Assembly: GCA_947626675.1 (NCBI GenBank)
Contig: CANQTC010000008.1
Span: 1-64,000 of the forward strand
Source: an uncultured Coprococcus sp.
GTDB taxonomy: Bacteria > Bacillota > Clostridia > Lachnospirales > Lachnospiraceae
Direction of reading: 5' to 3'
Length of the DNA: 64,000 bases
In this document: positions 1-9,526 of the stretch, piece by piece
Numbering within the stretch: the stretch's first letter is position 1
Layout of the letters: each line of letters begins with the position of its first letter
Made by a program: the position numbers and the translations under genes
The notes under the pieces: generated by a model
The model's input: the letters and a program-made list of their open reading frames with translations, nothing else
What the model was told of the DNA's origin: nothing
Databases searched by the model: none

Positions 1-1
1 G

Positions 2-670
2 GAAGGCTATACCCCACCGGAATCAAAGACGGAAACCGTAAAACCGGGAGAAACAACAAAGACAGAACTTGTTGTAGGAAAGCAGGAAGAACCGTCAACC
101 GAAGAGCCATCAACTGAAAAGCCATCAACCGAAGAACCTTCGACTGAGAAGCCGTCAACCGAAGAACCTTCAACCGAAAAGCCGAATGGCAAGAATAATG
201 GAGAGCTTTTAGTCGTTGTATATGATGAGGAGACTGGAGATGTAGTTCCGGGCGCAACAGTGAAAGTAACATACCCTGATGGTTCATCAAAGAATTATGA
301 TACGGACTCTGAAGGAGAGATTATATTGTCCAAACTTCCATCTGGCAAGTATAAAGTGGAGGTTGTATCAGTACCGGACGGATATACTGTAACAACTGGA
401 AAAGTGCATAATGTATCTGTTACAGATGGCGAGAGAGTAGAATGTGAAGTGTATATTGCAACAGAGAATACTACAACAGTGACAACTACTGAAACGACAA
501 CGACAGAGAATACTACAGAAGGAAATAATAAGAAGCCGTCAACACCTGCGAATAATCAGGTGAAGACAGGTGATTCCTTCAACATCATTATTCCAATAGG
601 AATTATGATATGCGCTATTGCAGGAGCAATTATCCTGATTCTTCGTAAGAAAAAATATGAAGATAAATAA
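2..670 (+). CDS. C-terminal part of a wall-anchored surface protein (5' end outside window)
   Basis: The frame is open from base 2 to the TAA at 668-670, leaving 222 residues of a longer protein. Visible in order: a stalk of six PSTE-type pentapeptide units (about residues 30-61), a SpaA/Cna-B-like prealbumin-fold domain (about 66-140, GELL..VYDEETG through GYTV), a Thr-rich linker, the motif VKTGD, a hydrophobic segment and a final RKKK tail. The last parts form a sortase sorting signal, although VKTGD lacks the LP of canonical LPXTG. The protein is probably displayed on the cell wall as an adhesin or pilin-like factor. Its coding DNA from about base 184 onward is nearly identical to the 3' end of the next gene, so the two are tandem paralogues. 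The N-terminal domain cannot be seen. Confidence 0.85.
   Translation, partial: EGYTPPESKTETVKPGETTKTELVVGKQEEPSTEEPSTEKPSTEEPSTEKPSTEEPSTEKPNGKNNGELLVVVYDEETGDVVPGATVKVTYPDGSSKNYDTDSEGEIILSKLPSGKYKVEVVSVPDGYTVTTGKVHNVSVTDGERVECEVYIATENTTTVTTTETTTTENTTEGNNKKPSTPANNQVKTGDSFNIIIPIGIMICAIAGAIILILRKKKYEDK
92..183 (+). repeat. 15-bp tandem repeats coding for (E/K)EPST-type stalk
   Basis: Six imperfect 15-bp units of the type gaa-gaa-cc(g/t)-tca-acc encode alternating EEPST and EKPST pentapeptides. The same repeat occurs in 15 copies in the downstream paralogue, so copy number has changed between the two genes. Confidence 0.85.
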
Positions 671-738
671 AAGGCAAATTAAAATTTGAATGAGAACTGC
701 TACATGATAGCTGATTCTTAAATGCAATAATAAAGTGG

Positions 739-778
739 AGCGGTGTAGTTTTAAAAATTGAATTACACCGCTTCTTGT
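739..778 (+). terminator. rho-independent terminator after the first surface-protein gene
   Basis: A 12-bp stem (AGCGGTGTAGTT at 739-750 pairing with AATTACACCGCT at 761-772, one G-T pair) with a 10-nt loop is followed by a T-rich stretch. It separates the two surface-protein genes, so they are transcribed independently. Confidence 0.8.
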
Positions 779-840
779 ATTAAAAAGGACATTAAACAGA
801 TTTGTCAAAAATGAACATATATGATTGTGTATTTTTCGGA

Positions 841-868
841 TAGACAAAATGAAGGAATAAATTATAAG
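841..868 (+). promoter_or_regulatory. possible promoter of the second surface-protein gene
   Basis: TAGACA (841-846), a 16-bp spacer and TATAAG (863-868) lie about 80 bp upstream of the ATG at 949. The match to sigma-A consensus is moderate. The gene needs its own promoter because a terminator precedes it. Confidence 0.4.
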
Positions 869-948
869 ATAAGCCTGTTAATTTGTTATTACATAATGTG
901 ATGCTCAACAAGTGCAAGTTTAAATGAAAATTTTTAGGAGGTGTTTGG

Positions 949-2697
949 ATGAAGGTATTAAGGCGACAAAGAAGAATAACGGCAGTATTAGCATCGATAG
1001 TACTTGTAGTTGCTATGTGCATACCGATTATGATTTCAAATGGAAATGTAAGCGCGAAAGATGAGAAAGACTATATTGGCGATGTATTGGGAAAATATCA
1101 GTATTTTGTAGAAGGTGATGTAAGCAATGGCGGACATACTGTTGGGGCAATTGCTGTAGGCGGAACATATGAAGGAACATATAATGGAACTACGAATTAT
1201 TTTGGCGATGTTTCTATAGTTCCGTCATATATAGGTACATATAAAAGTGGTGGAATCGGAAATGGATGGAATGGAACTCTGCCAGAAGGTTTGGAACAGC
1301 ATAAAGAGGTTTATTATGGTAAATTGGCAGATGGAAGTGAAATTCCGAATGACGGTACAAAATGGGTACAAGATGCGGAATATATAGATATGCAGGCATA
1401 TTTTATGGGAATTCGTGTACAGGCGGCTGCTATTGCTGAAAATGGTATAGCGATTACAGATGCCCAGATTAAGAATGATGTTCTGACATTAACGTGTAAA
1501 GATGATGATACATATTTTAATTTACCGTATGAAGTATTTAGCAAAGTACGCGAAATTAATATTGAAATTCCTGATGGAGATATAGATTGGCTTCATACCC
1601 ATATATGTGCTGTTTCAATAACAGGCGATGGAAAAGTTGAAGTGAATGGTAAACTTGAGGATGGAAATGATGCGGTGGCATTTGATGATTGGACTAAGAT
1701 TAGAATAAACGGAGTCCATATGAGTCAGGCGCTGGAAAGCATGTCAGGACAGGATGCGGCATATAACAAACAATTAAATTTTGCTGGAATGAATCTGTTA
1801 TTTAATTTTCCTGATGTAACTGGAACGATTGCACTGAATGGTCTTGGCGGTCACTTGGTAGCGCCGAATGCAAAGGTCGATATAGGCGGCGCTGATTATG
1901 AAGGAAGTATTATTGCGAAAGAACTGGTGGGAACAGCACAGGGACATTTTTATCCGTTTAGTGGTAAATTAGTGAAGGAAGAGCCATCGACCGAAGAGCC
2001 ATCGACCGAAGAGCCATCGACCGAAGAGCCATCGACCGAAGAACCATCGACTGAGAAGCCATCGACCGAAGAGCCATCGACTGAGAAGCCATCGACCGAA
2101 GAGCCATCGACTGAGAAGCCATCGACCGAAGAGCCGTCGACTGAGAAGCCATCGACCGAAGAGCCATCGACTGAAAGGCCGTCGACCGAAGAACCTTCAA
2201 CTGAAAAGCCGAATGGAAAGAATAATGGAGAGCTTTTAATCGTTGTATATGATGAAAAGACTGGAGATGTAGTTCCAGGTGCAACAGTGAAAGTGACATA
2301 TCCTGATGGTTCATCAAAGAATTATGATACGGACTCTGGAGGAGAGATTATATTATCCAAACTTCCATCTGGAAAGTATAAAGTGGAGGTCGTATCAGTA
2401 CCGGACGGATATACTGTAACGACTGGAAATGTACAGAATGTATCTGTTACAGATGGCGAGAGAGCAGACTGCGAAGTTTATATTGCAGCAGAGAATGCTA
2501 CAACAGTGACGACCACTGAAACGACAACGACAGAGAATACTACAGAAGGAAATAATAAGAAGCCGTCAACATCTGTGAATAATCAGGTTAAGACAGGTGA
2601 TTCCTTCAACATCATTATTCCAGTAGGAATTATGGTATGCGCTATTGCAGGGGCAATTATTCTGATTATTCGTAAAAAGAAATCTGAAGACAAGTAA
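949..2697 (+). CDS. choice-of-anchor A family surface adhesin with SpaA domain and sortase-like tail
   Basis: A 582-residue cell-surface protein. It has a signal peptide (KVLRRQRR followed by a hydrophobic stretch to about residue 37), then a domain of about 300 residues that I recognise as choice-of-anchor A type (DYIGDVLGKYQYFVEGDV..., ..TGTIALNGLGGHLVAPNA near its end). A stalk of 15 PSTE pentapeptides follows (about 344-420), then a SpaA/Cna-B-like domain (about 426-500), a Thr-rich linker, VKTGD near 547, a transmembrane helix and RKKK. Known family members are adhesins or exopolymer-associated proteins, and the ligand here is unknown. The ATG has a strong AGGAGGTG site upstream. The C-terminal third duplicates that of the preceding gene almost base for base, which suggests recent duplication or gene conversion. 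Confidence 0.88.
   Translation: MKVLRRQRRITAVLASIVLVVAMCIPIMISNGNVSAKDEKDYIGDVLGKYQYFVEGDVSNGGHTVGAIAVGGTYEGTYNGTTNYFGDVSIVPSYIGTYKSGGIGNGWNGTLPEGLEQHKEVYYGKLADGSEIPNDGTKWVQDAEYIDMQAYFMGIRVQAAAIAENGIAITDAQIKNDVLTLTCKDDDTYFNLPYEVFSKVREINIEIPDGDIDWLHTHICAVSITGDGKVEVNGKLEDGNDAVAFDDWTKIRINGVHMSQALESMSGQDAAYNKQLNFAGMNLLFNFPDVTGTIALNGLGGHLVAPNAKVDIGGADYEGSIIAKELVGTAQGHFYPFSGKLVKEEPSTEEPSTEEPSTEEPSTEEPSTEKPSTEEPSTEKPSTEEPSTEKPSTEEPSTEKPSTEEPSTERPSTEEPSTEKPNGKNNGELLIVVYDEKTGDVVPGATVKVTYPDGSSKNYDTDSGGEIILSKLPSGKYKVEVVSVPDGYTVTTGNVQNVSVTDGERADCEVYIAAENATTVTTTETTTTENTTEGNNKKPSTSVNNQVKTGDSFNIIIPVGIMVCAIAGAIILIIRKKKSEDK
1979..2207 (+). repeat. 15 tandem 15-bp repeats encoding EEPST/EKPST stalk
   Basis: Near-identical units of gaa-gag-cca-tcg-acc, with gag-aag variants alternating regularly after the fifth copy, encode a Pro/Ser/Thr/Glu stalk. 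The third-base identity between units indicates recent expansion by slippage or unequal crossover, so length polymorphism between strains is expected. Confidence 0.92.
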
Positions 2698-2752
2698 AAA
2701 GATAATTGAATGTAATTAGCGAAAAGAGGTATTCGCTATATGAATAATTCAG

Positions 2753-2801
2753 AAGCTGACGCTTTTATGAATAGAATTTCATAAGGCGTCAGCTTTTATT
2801 T
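2753..2801 (+). terminator. terminator between convergent genes
   Basis: An imperfect hairpin of AAGCTGACGC(T)TTTATGA (2753-2770) with TCATAAGGCGTCAGCTT (2779-2795) is followed by TTTATTTTA. It ends the surface-protein transcript and lies 3' of the convergent minus-strand gene, where it may also act. A smaller hairpin (AGCGAA/TTCGCT, 2718-2737) precedes it. Confidence 0.75.
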
Positions 2802-3553
2802 TACTTCTTTGATTTAATTTTTTTGATTTTCTTTGCTATAGCAAATTTATCGTTGCTTTTCTCAAATGTTTCTTTCCATTGGTTGTAATTATGCAGAAGC
2901 ATAAGAAAATGATTTTTTTCCTTTCGTTCTTTTATCTCATTTGTAAGATGAGATTTTAATGCTTCGATTCTAACAATGATATCGTATTCCTGTGCGAAAT
3001 GACGGAGCTTTGCAGCAAGCTGAAAAGAAACAACGATATCAATTATAAAAACGCCATAGAAAAATCCGATTACAAAGGAAAAGGCAAGATTGTCAGCAAG
3101 CCAGCTTATGGCATTTATAATATGCGGATGGATTGTCAGATAGTAAAATGCGGCAAGCGCTGCCCACATCAATGAAAATAACGGACAGATAATTCCGTCA
3201 ATATTTCCCCATTCATCACTATAATCCCATAATTTGATATTCATTCCTTTTATAAATATAAGTCCGGTAATATATTCGATTACAGTCATGGCAATAGCCA
3301 TGATAATAATTGTTATCAGTGTGGCAGCAACCGGATATTGCTCAAGTGACGATATATGAATATTGGATAAAATGTATAGTGTGCATAATCCTGAACCATA
3401 TAACGGCAAATAAGGACCTATAAGAAATCCCGGATTAATCCACTTCTTATTAATATTGCTTTTTGAAAGAAATCTTCGGAAAAATAACTCGATAATCCAG
3501 CCGATGATACTTCCCATAAAAAATAGAAATAAAATAATAAGTAATTTGCTCAT
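2801..3553 (-). CDS. CmpB-like ABC-transporter permease type II family membrane protein (PF06541 type)
   Basis: A 250-residue polytopic membrane protein with about five or six hydrophobic helices and a basic, charged C-terminal tail (KSHLTNEIKERKEK..., ending KKIKKIKSKK). The first helix with GSIIGWIIELFFRRF and the segment NPGFLIGPYLPLYGSG are typical of the PF06541 'ABC_trans_CmpB' family of Firmicutes, whose biochemical role is unproven despite the name. The gene stands alone and is convergent with the surface-protein gene and divergent from pdxS. The ATG has an AAAGGGTG ribosome site about 10 bases upstream. Confidence 0.75.
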   Translation of the reverse strand: MSKLLIILFLFFMGSIIGWIIELFFRRFLSKSNINKKWINPGFLIGPYLPLYGSGLCTLYILSNIHISSLEQYPVAATLITIIIMAIAMTVIEYITGLIFIKGMNIKLWDYSDEWGNIDGIICPLFSLMWAALAAFYYLTIHPHIINAISWLADNLAFSFVIGFFYGVFIIDIVVSFQLAAKLRHFAQEYDIIVRIEALKSHLTNEIKERKEKNHFLMLLHNYNQWKETFEKSNDKFAIAKKIKKIKSKK

Positions 3554-3971
3554 AAGTAATACACCCTTTTCTATATAATCTTATCAGATAATTTTGAAAC
3601 TTTTGAAACAATCTGTTCTTATAATGTGATATTTATCTGTTTCGCAATTATCTCATAATTTCATCAGAAAATAAAAAGTATTTCGATATCAAAATCAAAC
3701 CGTTTGACTTTACAATTCTCTGATTTCCATAGTAATTATAGAATAAATGGCATATAACAATCATTCAAGTGTTTTTTATAAATATTATTCTAAATTTGGT
3801 TAAACTGATATTGACTGAACATATCAAATAGTGCCAGTTTGAACATGTATAATATTGGAAAAATGGTTATTTTAATAATATCAGATATTCGTATAATAGT
3901 AGAAAAGTTTGTACAAAGCGCAAAAAAGTAAAAATTTTACCTAATAATAAGACGAAAAGGAGAAAATAATC
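3554..3971. other. 418-bp divergent intergenic region upstream of pdxS
   Basis: AT-rich region between the minus-strand CmpB-like gene and pdxS. I see a sigma-A-like promoter toward pdxS (3714-3742) and two isolated TATAAT hexamers (3848 and 3892) without good -35 partners. No convincing ORF, riboswitch or RNA gene is visible. Confidence 0.6.
3714..3742 (+). promoter_or_regulatory. probable pdxST promoter
   Basis: TTGACT (3714-3719), a 17-bp spacer and TATAGA (3737-3742) match sigma-A consensus well. The start of transcription would be near 3749, leaving a leader of about 220 nt before the pdxS ATG. No MocR/PdxR operator could be identified by eye. Confidence 0.45.
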
Positions 3972-4847
3972 ATGGCAAACAGACAATATGAACTGAACAA
4001 AGAATTGGCACAGATGCTTAAGGGCGGCGTTATTATGGATGTTACAACACCTGAGCAGGCAAAGATAGCAGAAGAGGCGGGCGCGTGTGCAGTTATGGCG
4101 CTTGAGAGAATTCCGGCAGATATCAGGGCTGCAGGAGGCGTGTCCAGAATGAGCGACCCGAAGATGATACAAGGGATTCAGGAGGCGGTATCGATACCGG
4201 TTATGGCAAAGTGTCGTATCGGACATTTCGTGGAAGCACAGCTTCTTGAAGCAATTGAGATTGATTACATAGATGAAAGTGAAGTGCTTTCACCTGCTGA
4301 TGATGTATATCATATAGATAAGACGAAATTTAAAGTTCCATTTGTGTGTGGTGCAAAAGACCTGGGCGAGGCGCTTCGCAGAATTAATGAAGGTGCTTCA
4401 ATGATTCGTACAAAGGGTGAACCGGGTACAGGTGATGTTGTTCAGGCTGTACGTCACATGAGAATGATGAACAGTGAAATAGCGAGAATTTCATCAATGA
4501 GAGAAGATGAGTTATTTAATGTAGCAAAAGAATTGCAGGTTCCGTATGATTTGGTTCTTTATGTTCATGAAAATCACAGACTTCCTGTTGTTAATTTTGC
4601 TGCCGGCGGTGTAGCTACTCCTGCGGATGCAGCGCTTATGATGCAGCTTGGCGCAGAGGGTGTATTCGTTGGTTCAGGTATCTTTAAGTCCGGAAATCCT
4701 GCAAAACGTGCAAATGCTATCGTTAAGGCTGTTACAAATTATACGGATGCGAAGCTTATTGCTGAACTTTCAAAGGACCTCGGTGAAGCTATGGTAGGTA
4801 TCAACGAGAATGAGATACAGCTTCTTATGGCAGAGAGAGGTAAATAA
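3972..4847 (+). CDS. pdxS: pyridoxal 5'-phosphate synthase, lyase subunit
   Basis: A 291-residue PdxS/Pdx1, the usual length. With PdxT it makes PLP from ribose 5-phosphate, glyceraldehyde 3-phosphate and glutamine-derived ammonia in the cytoplasm. Diagnostic features are the N-terminal [21 protein letters not shown], the two catalytic lysines K80 (MAKCRIGHF) and K148 ([10 protein letters not shown]), and the [30 protein letters not shown] phosphate-binding region near residue 215-240. pdxT follows after 23 bases, so the pair forms one operon. An AAAAGGAGAAAA site precedes the ATG. Confidence 0.97.
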   Translation: MANRQYELNKELAQMLKGGVIMDVTTPEQAKIAEEAGACAVMALERIPADIRAAGGVSRMSDPKMIQGIQEAVSIPVMAKCRIGHFVEAQLLEAIEIDYIDESEVLSPADDVYHIDKTKFKVPFVCGAKDLGEALRRINEGASMIRTKGEPGTGDVVQAVRHMRMMNSEIARISSMREDELFNVAKELQVPYDLVLYVHENHRLPVVNFAAGGVATPADAALMMQLGAEGVFVGSGIFKSGNPAKRANAIVKAVTNYTDAKLIAELSKDLGEAMVGINENEIQLLMAERGK

Positions 4848-4870
4848 AACAAAGGCAGGTGACTACTGAT

Positions 4871-5434
4871 ATGAAAATAGCAGTTTTGGCTGTTCAAGGT
4901 GCGTTTATTGAGCATGAGAAGATGCTTGAAGCGTTGGGATGCGAAACGGTTGAGCTTAGGCAGAAGAAGGATTTGGAGCAGTCCTTTGACGGTATCGTTC
5001 TTCCCGGCGGGGAAAGTACCGTTCAGGGGAAACTTCTGAAAGAACTTAATATGTATGATGATATTAAGGAAAGAATTGAGCATGGTCTGCCTGTTCTTGC
5101 AACCTGTGCCGGACTGATATTGCTGGCATCGGATATTGCAAATGATGACAGAAGACACTTTGCCACGCTGCCTGTAAGGGTAAAACGGAATGCATACGGC
5201 AGACAGCTTGGAAGCTTTCATCATGATGGGGAAATAAAAGGACTTGGCGTATTTCCAATGGAATTTATCAGAGCGCCATACATAGAAGATGCGGCTGAAG
5301 ATGTAGAAGTGCTAGCAGAGGTAGATAACCATATAGTAGCGGTAAGATATAAGAACCAGCTTGCCGCAGCATTTCATCCGGAACTCTCCGGGGATGCACG
5401 TTTTCATAAGCTGTTTGTGGATATGTGCGGATAG
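4871..5434 (+). CDS. pdxT: pyridoxal 5'-phosphate synthase, glutaminase subunit
   Basis: A 187-residue class I glutamine amidotransferase that supplies ammonia to PdxS. The triad is visible as C79 (LATCAGL), H169 and E171 (FHPEL). GGESTVQGKLL is the usual PdxT signature. I chose the ATG at 4871 because AGGCAGGTGA lies 8 bases upstream and the N-terminus MKIAVLAVQGAF is standard. An in-frame GTG at 4859 is less likely. It is co-transcribed with pdxS. Confidence 0.96.
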   Translation: MKIAVLAVQGAFIEHEKMLEALGCETVELRQKKDLEQSFDGIVLPGGESTVQGKLLKELNMYDDIKERIEHGLPVLATCAGLILLASDIANDDRRHFATLPVRVKRNAYGRQLGSFHHDGEIKGLGVFPMEFIRAPYIEDAAEDVEVLAEVDNHIVAVRYKNQLAAAFHPELSGDARFHKLFVDMCG

Positions 5435-5484
5435 TTTTTAGTGTATGTAAAATCAAAAATGATAAATAATATCAAATACAAGAA

Positions 5485-5513
5485 TTGAAAAATCCATTAT
5501 AATAATCTATACT
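5485..5513 (+). promoter_or_regulatory. eno promoter
   Basis: TTGAAA (5485-5490), a 17-bp spacer and TATACT (5508-5513) give a good sigma-A promoter, with start near 5520. A short inverted repeat AGTTAG/CTAACT (5520-5537) lies at the start of transcription. The resulting leader of about 150 nt also contains an imperfect CCCGGAA/TTTCGGG hairpin near 5590-5613. Confidence 0.6.
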
Positions 5514-5656
5514 GTTTATAGTTAGAAATAACTAACTGTGAATAAATTGTTGTGGACTTCTACAGAATGTAACTGCTGATAATACATTCCCCGGAAGACA
5601 TCGTTTCTTTCGGGAGGAGTTTCACTACAGGAGAGTGAATGGCACAATGCTGTTGA

Positions 5657-6967
<1,311 letters not shown>

Positions 6968-6993
6968 TATTAAAGATGTTTTGTTGAAATTTA

Positions 6994-7008
6994 TTATAAA
7001 GATTATAA
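6994..7008 (+). promoter_or_regulatory. possible PerR-type box upstream of ahpC
   Basis: TTATAAAGATTATAA differs by one base from the known PerR consensus TTATAATNATTATAA. It lies about 165 bp upstream of the peroxiredoxin gene, partly inside the 5' arm of the eno terminator, and overlaps a weak candidate promoter (TTGTTG 6981-6986, 17 bp, TATAAA 7004-7009). The AT content makes chance occurrence possible. Confidence 0.3.
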
Positions 7009-7078
7009 AAACCATGTGTAAATAATATGTTTTCCCGAAAAAGAGGACATATCAAAAGGCACATGGTTTTTTATTATT
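7007..7078 (+). terminator. eno terminator
   Basis: AAAAACCATGTG (7007-7018) pairs perfectly with CACATGGTTTTT (7060-7071), with an inner ATATGT/ACATAT stem, followed by a T-rich stretch. It is a long bulged rho-independent terminator. Confidence 0.75.
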
Positions 7079-7170
7079 TCTTCAAATACAGTGCATAGCG
7101 GACAGATAATGCGAACATAATAATGAAAAATATCTGTGTAAGAAGATAATTTATTGTGGGAGGTTTTATT

Positions 7171-7734
7171 ATGTCGCTTATTAATGAAAGTATAATGGAT
7201 TTTAAAGTAAATGCGTATGCAAATGGTGAGTTTAAAGAAATCGCAAAATCGGATATTTTAGGAAAATGGAGCTTGTTTTTCTTCTATCCTGCTGATTTTA
7301 CATTTATATGTCCTACGGAACTTACGGATTTAGCTGAGAAATATGAAGAATTTAAGAAACTGGGGTGTGAAATATATAGTGTTTCCTGTGACAGCCATTT
7401 TGTTCATAAGGCATGGCATGATGCATCTGACTCTATTAAGAAGATTCAGTATCCTATGTTAGCGGACCCTACGGGTACTTTGACAAGGTTCTTTGATGTC
7501 ATGATTGAAGAAGACGGAATGGCTGAACGGGGAAGCTTTATATTAAATCCGGAGGGAAAGATTGTTGCTTATGAAGTGCTTGCAGGAAATGTGGGAAGAA
7601 ATGCAGAAGAGTTGTTAAGACGTGTGAAAGCATTGCAGTTTGTTGCTGAACATGGGGATGAAGTATGTCCTGCCAGATGGCAGCCGGGAGAGAAAACCTT
7701 GAAGCCAAGTCTTGACTTGGTCGGTATGCTGTAA
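7171..7734 (+). CDS. ahpC: alkyl hydroperoxide reductase peroxiredoxin subunit
   Basis: A 187-residue typical 2-Cys peroxiredoxin that reduces H2O2, organic peroxides and possibly peroxynitrite in the cytoplasm. The peroxidatic cysteine is C47 (FTFICPTEL) and the resolving cysteine is C166 (DEVCPARW), both at the positions of classical AhpC. The C-terminal GEKTLKPSLDLVGML is also standard. The ATG at 7171 is preferred over an in-frame GTG at 7156 because GGGAGG (7158-7163) sits 7 bases upstream of it. The gene for its electron donor starts 14 bases downstream, so the two form an operon. Confidence 0.95.
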   Translation: MSLINESIMDFKVNAYANGEFKEIAKSDILGKWSLFFFYPADFTFICPTELTDLAEKYEEFKKLGCEIYSVSCDSHFVHKAWHDASDSIKKIQYPMLADPTGTLTRFFDVMIEEDGMAERGSFILNPEGKIVAYEVLAGNVGRNAEELLRRVKALQFVAEHGDEVCPARWQPGEKTLKPSLDLVGML

Positions 7735-7748
7735 AGGGGCGGCGGGCA

Positions 7749-9428
7749 ATGGAAAAAAATTATTATGATGTGATAATCGTTGGCGCGGGACCGGCGGGAC
7801 TTTCGGCAGCGATTTATATGGCGAGAGCAAAATACAGTGTTCTTGTGCTTGAAAAAGAAGAAATAGGCGGACAGATTAATATTACTGCCGAGATAGTGAA
7901 TTATCCCGGAATAAAAAGTATATCAGGACCGGAACTTACGGGAAACATGAAGGTGCAGGCTGAAAACTTTGGCGCGTCTTTTATGATGGCGAGAGTAACA
8001 GATATGAAGCTTGATTGTGAGATAAAGACAATCTGTACAGATAAAGGGGATTATCGTACGCTTGGCGTGATTTTGGCAACAGGTGCAAATCCCCGTAAAT
8101 TAGGATTTGCAGGCGAACAGGAATTTCAGGGGAGAGGTGTGGCATATTGCGCGACATGCGACGGTGAATTTTTTACCGGAAAGCAGGTGTTTGTCATAGG
8201 CGGCGGATTTGCAGCAGCAGAGGAAGGCATGTTCCTTACAAAATATGCCAGTCAGGTAACAATCATTGTAAGGGAAGAAGATTTTACCTGTGCGAAAATG
8301 GTGGCGGATAAAGTTAAGGCACATGAAAAAATAAAGATTGTATACGAAACGGAGATTATGGAAGTATCGGGCGCCGGAAAATTAAACTATGTAAAATTTA
8401 AGAATAATAGAACCGGAGAAATAACAGAATATAGAGACGATAATGGGTTTGGGGTATTTGTATTTGCCGGATATGTTCCTGACACAGAGTGGATGCCTGC
8501 TGATGTGGAGAAGGACGGACAGGGATATATTATAACGGATATCAATAGAAAAACAAATCTGACAGGCGTATATGCCGCGGGCGATGTATGTGTGAAAAAT
8601 CTCAGACAGGTAGTTACCGCTGTTTCTGACGGTGCAATCGCAGCGACATCGCTGGAGCATGAATTGGCGCATGTGCTTGAAAACCGGGAGATTTATGATG
8701 AAGTGAAGTCCGGTGTTGATTTGAATAAGAATCGGGAGCAGAAAATAACGAATAATCAAACGGTCATACATGATAATCTTGAATTTGTTCCTGAAGAATT
8801 TCTTGGAAAACTGGCAGAAATATTTTCAAAATTTGAGTCCGGTATTTATATCCGGTTGTGGCGTGATGAAACAGCGCTTTCTAAAGAAATGGAAAAATGT
8901 GCAAAAGAAATCGCCGGACTGACAGATAAAATCAGTGTAAGGGATGCCATAAAAGAGATGGAAGAAAGCTATTCCGACAGCGTATTCAGTGAATCGGATA
9001 AAAAGATGCTGCTTCCTGCTATGGAGATAGCCAGATGCAGCGGTAAAAATCCGGAGATATATTTTCATGGAGTGCCGGGCGGGCATGAATTTAATTCATT
9101 TATCATGGCACTGTATAATACTGCCGGACCGGGCGTAGAAGTGGATGAGCAGATTATAAGGGAAATAAAGAGTATTGATTATAATGTTAATATAAAGGTG
9201 CTTGTAACCTTATCCTGTAATATGTGTCCCGAGACGGTCATGGCGGCATGCAGACTTGCAACGCTTTCGGACTATATTACAGCAGAGATGATAGATGTTA
9301 TGCGCTTTGAGGAAATAAAGAATAAATATAACGTAATGAGCGTTCCCTGTATCGTTATAAATGACCATGACGTATATTTTGGTAAGAAAAATATAGAAGA
9401 AATGTTAGGGTTGATTAAAGCAATATAA
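7749..9428 (+). CDS. AhpF-like disulfide reductase with inverted domain order (TrxR domain first)
   Basis: A 559-residue flavoprotein that most likely passes electrons to the adjacent AhpC. Residues 1-305 form a thioredoxin-reductase module: FAD site VGAGPAGLSAAIYMARA, redox centre CATC at C134/C137, nucleotide site VIGGGFAAAEEG, and the second FAD motif GVYAAGDV. Residues 330-559 resemble the tandem-thioredoxin-fold N-terminal domain of AhpF with its CNMC centre at C490/C493. In enterobacterial AhpF the order is the reverse. The segment after the nucleotide-binding motif (IIVREEDFT) lacks most of the HRRxxxR NADPH signature of TrxB, which suggests NADH or another donor. GGGGCGGCGGG precedes the ATG. 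Confidence 0.85.
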   Translation: MEKNYYDVIIVGAGPAGLSAAIYMARAKYSVLVLEKEEIGGQINITAEIVNYPGIKSISGPELTGNMKVQAENFGASFMMARVTDMKLDCEIKTICTDKGDYRTLGVILATGANPRKLGFAGEQEFQGRGVAYCATCDGEFFTGKQVFVIGGGFAAAEEGMFLTKYASQVTIIVREEDFTCAKMVADKVKAHEKIKIVYETEIMEVSGAGKLNYVKFKNNRTGEITEYRDDNGFGVFVFAGYVPDTEWMPADVEKDGQGYIITDINRKTNLTGVYAAGDVCVKNLRQVVTAVSDGAIAATSLEHELAHVLENREIYDEVKSGVDLNKNREQKITNNQTVIHDNLEFVPEEFLGKLAEIFSKFESGIYIRLWRDETALSKEMEKCAKEIAGLTDKISVRDAIKEMEESYSDSVFSESDKKMLLPAMEIARCSGKNPEIYFHGVPGGHEFNSFIMALYNTAGPGVEVDEQIIREIKSIDYNVNIKVLVTLSCNMCPETVMAACRLATLSDYITAEMIDVMRFEEIKNKYNVMSVPCIVINDHDVYFGKKNIEEMLGLIKAI

Positions 9429-9435
9429 AAAGCAC

Positions 9436-9464
9436 TTTACAAAAAAACATCTGCTCTTTATACT
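9436..9464 (+). promoter_or_regulatory. promoter of the MocR gene
   Basis: TTTACA (9436-9441), a 17-bp spacer and TATACT (9459-9464) form a strong sigma-A promoter. Transcription would start near 9471, about 56 bases before the chosen ATG. Confidence 0.6.
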
Positions 9465-9526
9465 AGGAAGTGACCAGTTGATATATGGATAAAGAATGTT
9501 GGCCTTTATGGTCAGATGGAGGAGCA

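Noticed and set aside
1979-2207. CRISPR-like array
   Set aside because: The repeats are contiguous, with no spacers, and encode a protein stalk in frame.
1958-2317. Long open frames on the minus strand across the adhesin repeats
   Set aside because: They arise because the 15-bp repeat has no stops in several frames. The translation is a monotonous Ser/Met/Ala/Leu repeat without a ribosome site.
3843-3900. Two TATAAT hexamers before pdxS as promoters
   Set aside because: Neither has a reasonable -35 hexamer at 16-18 bp. In this AT-rich stretch such hexamers are expected by chance.
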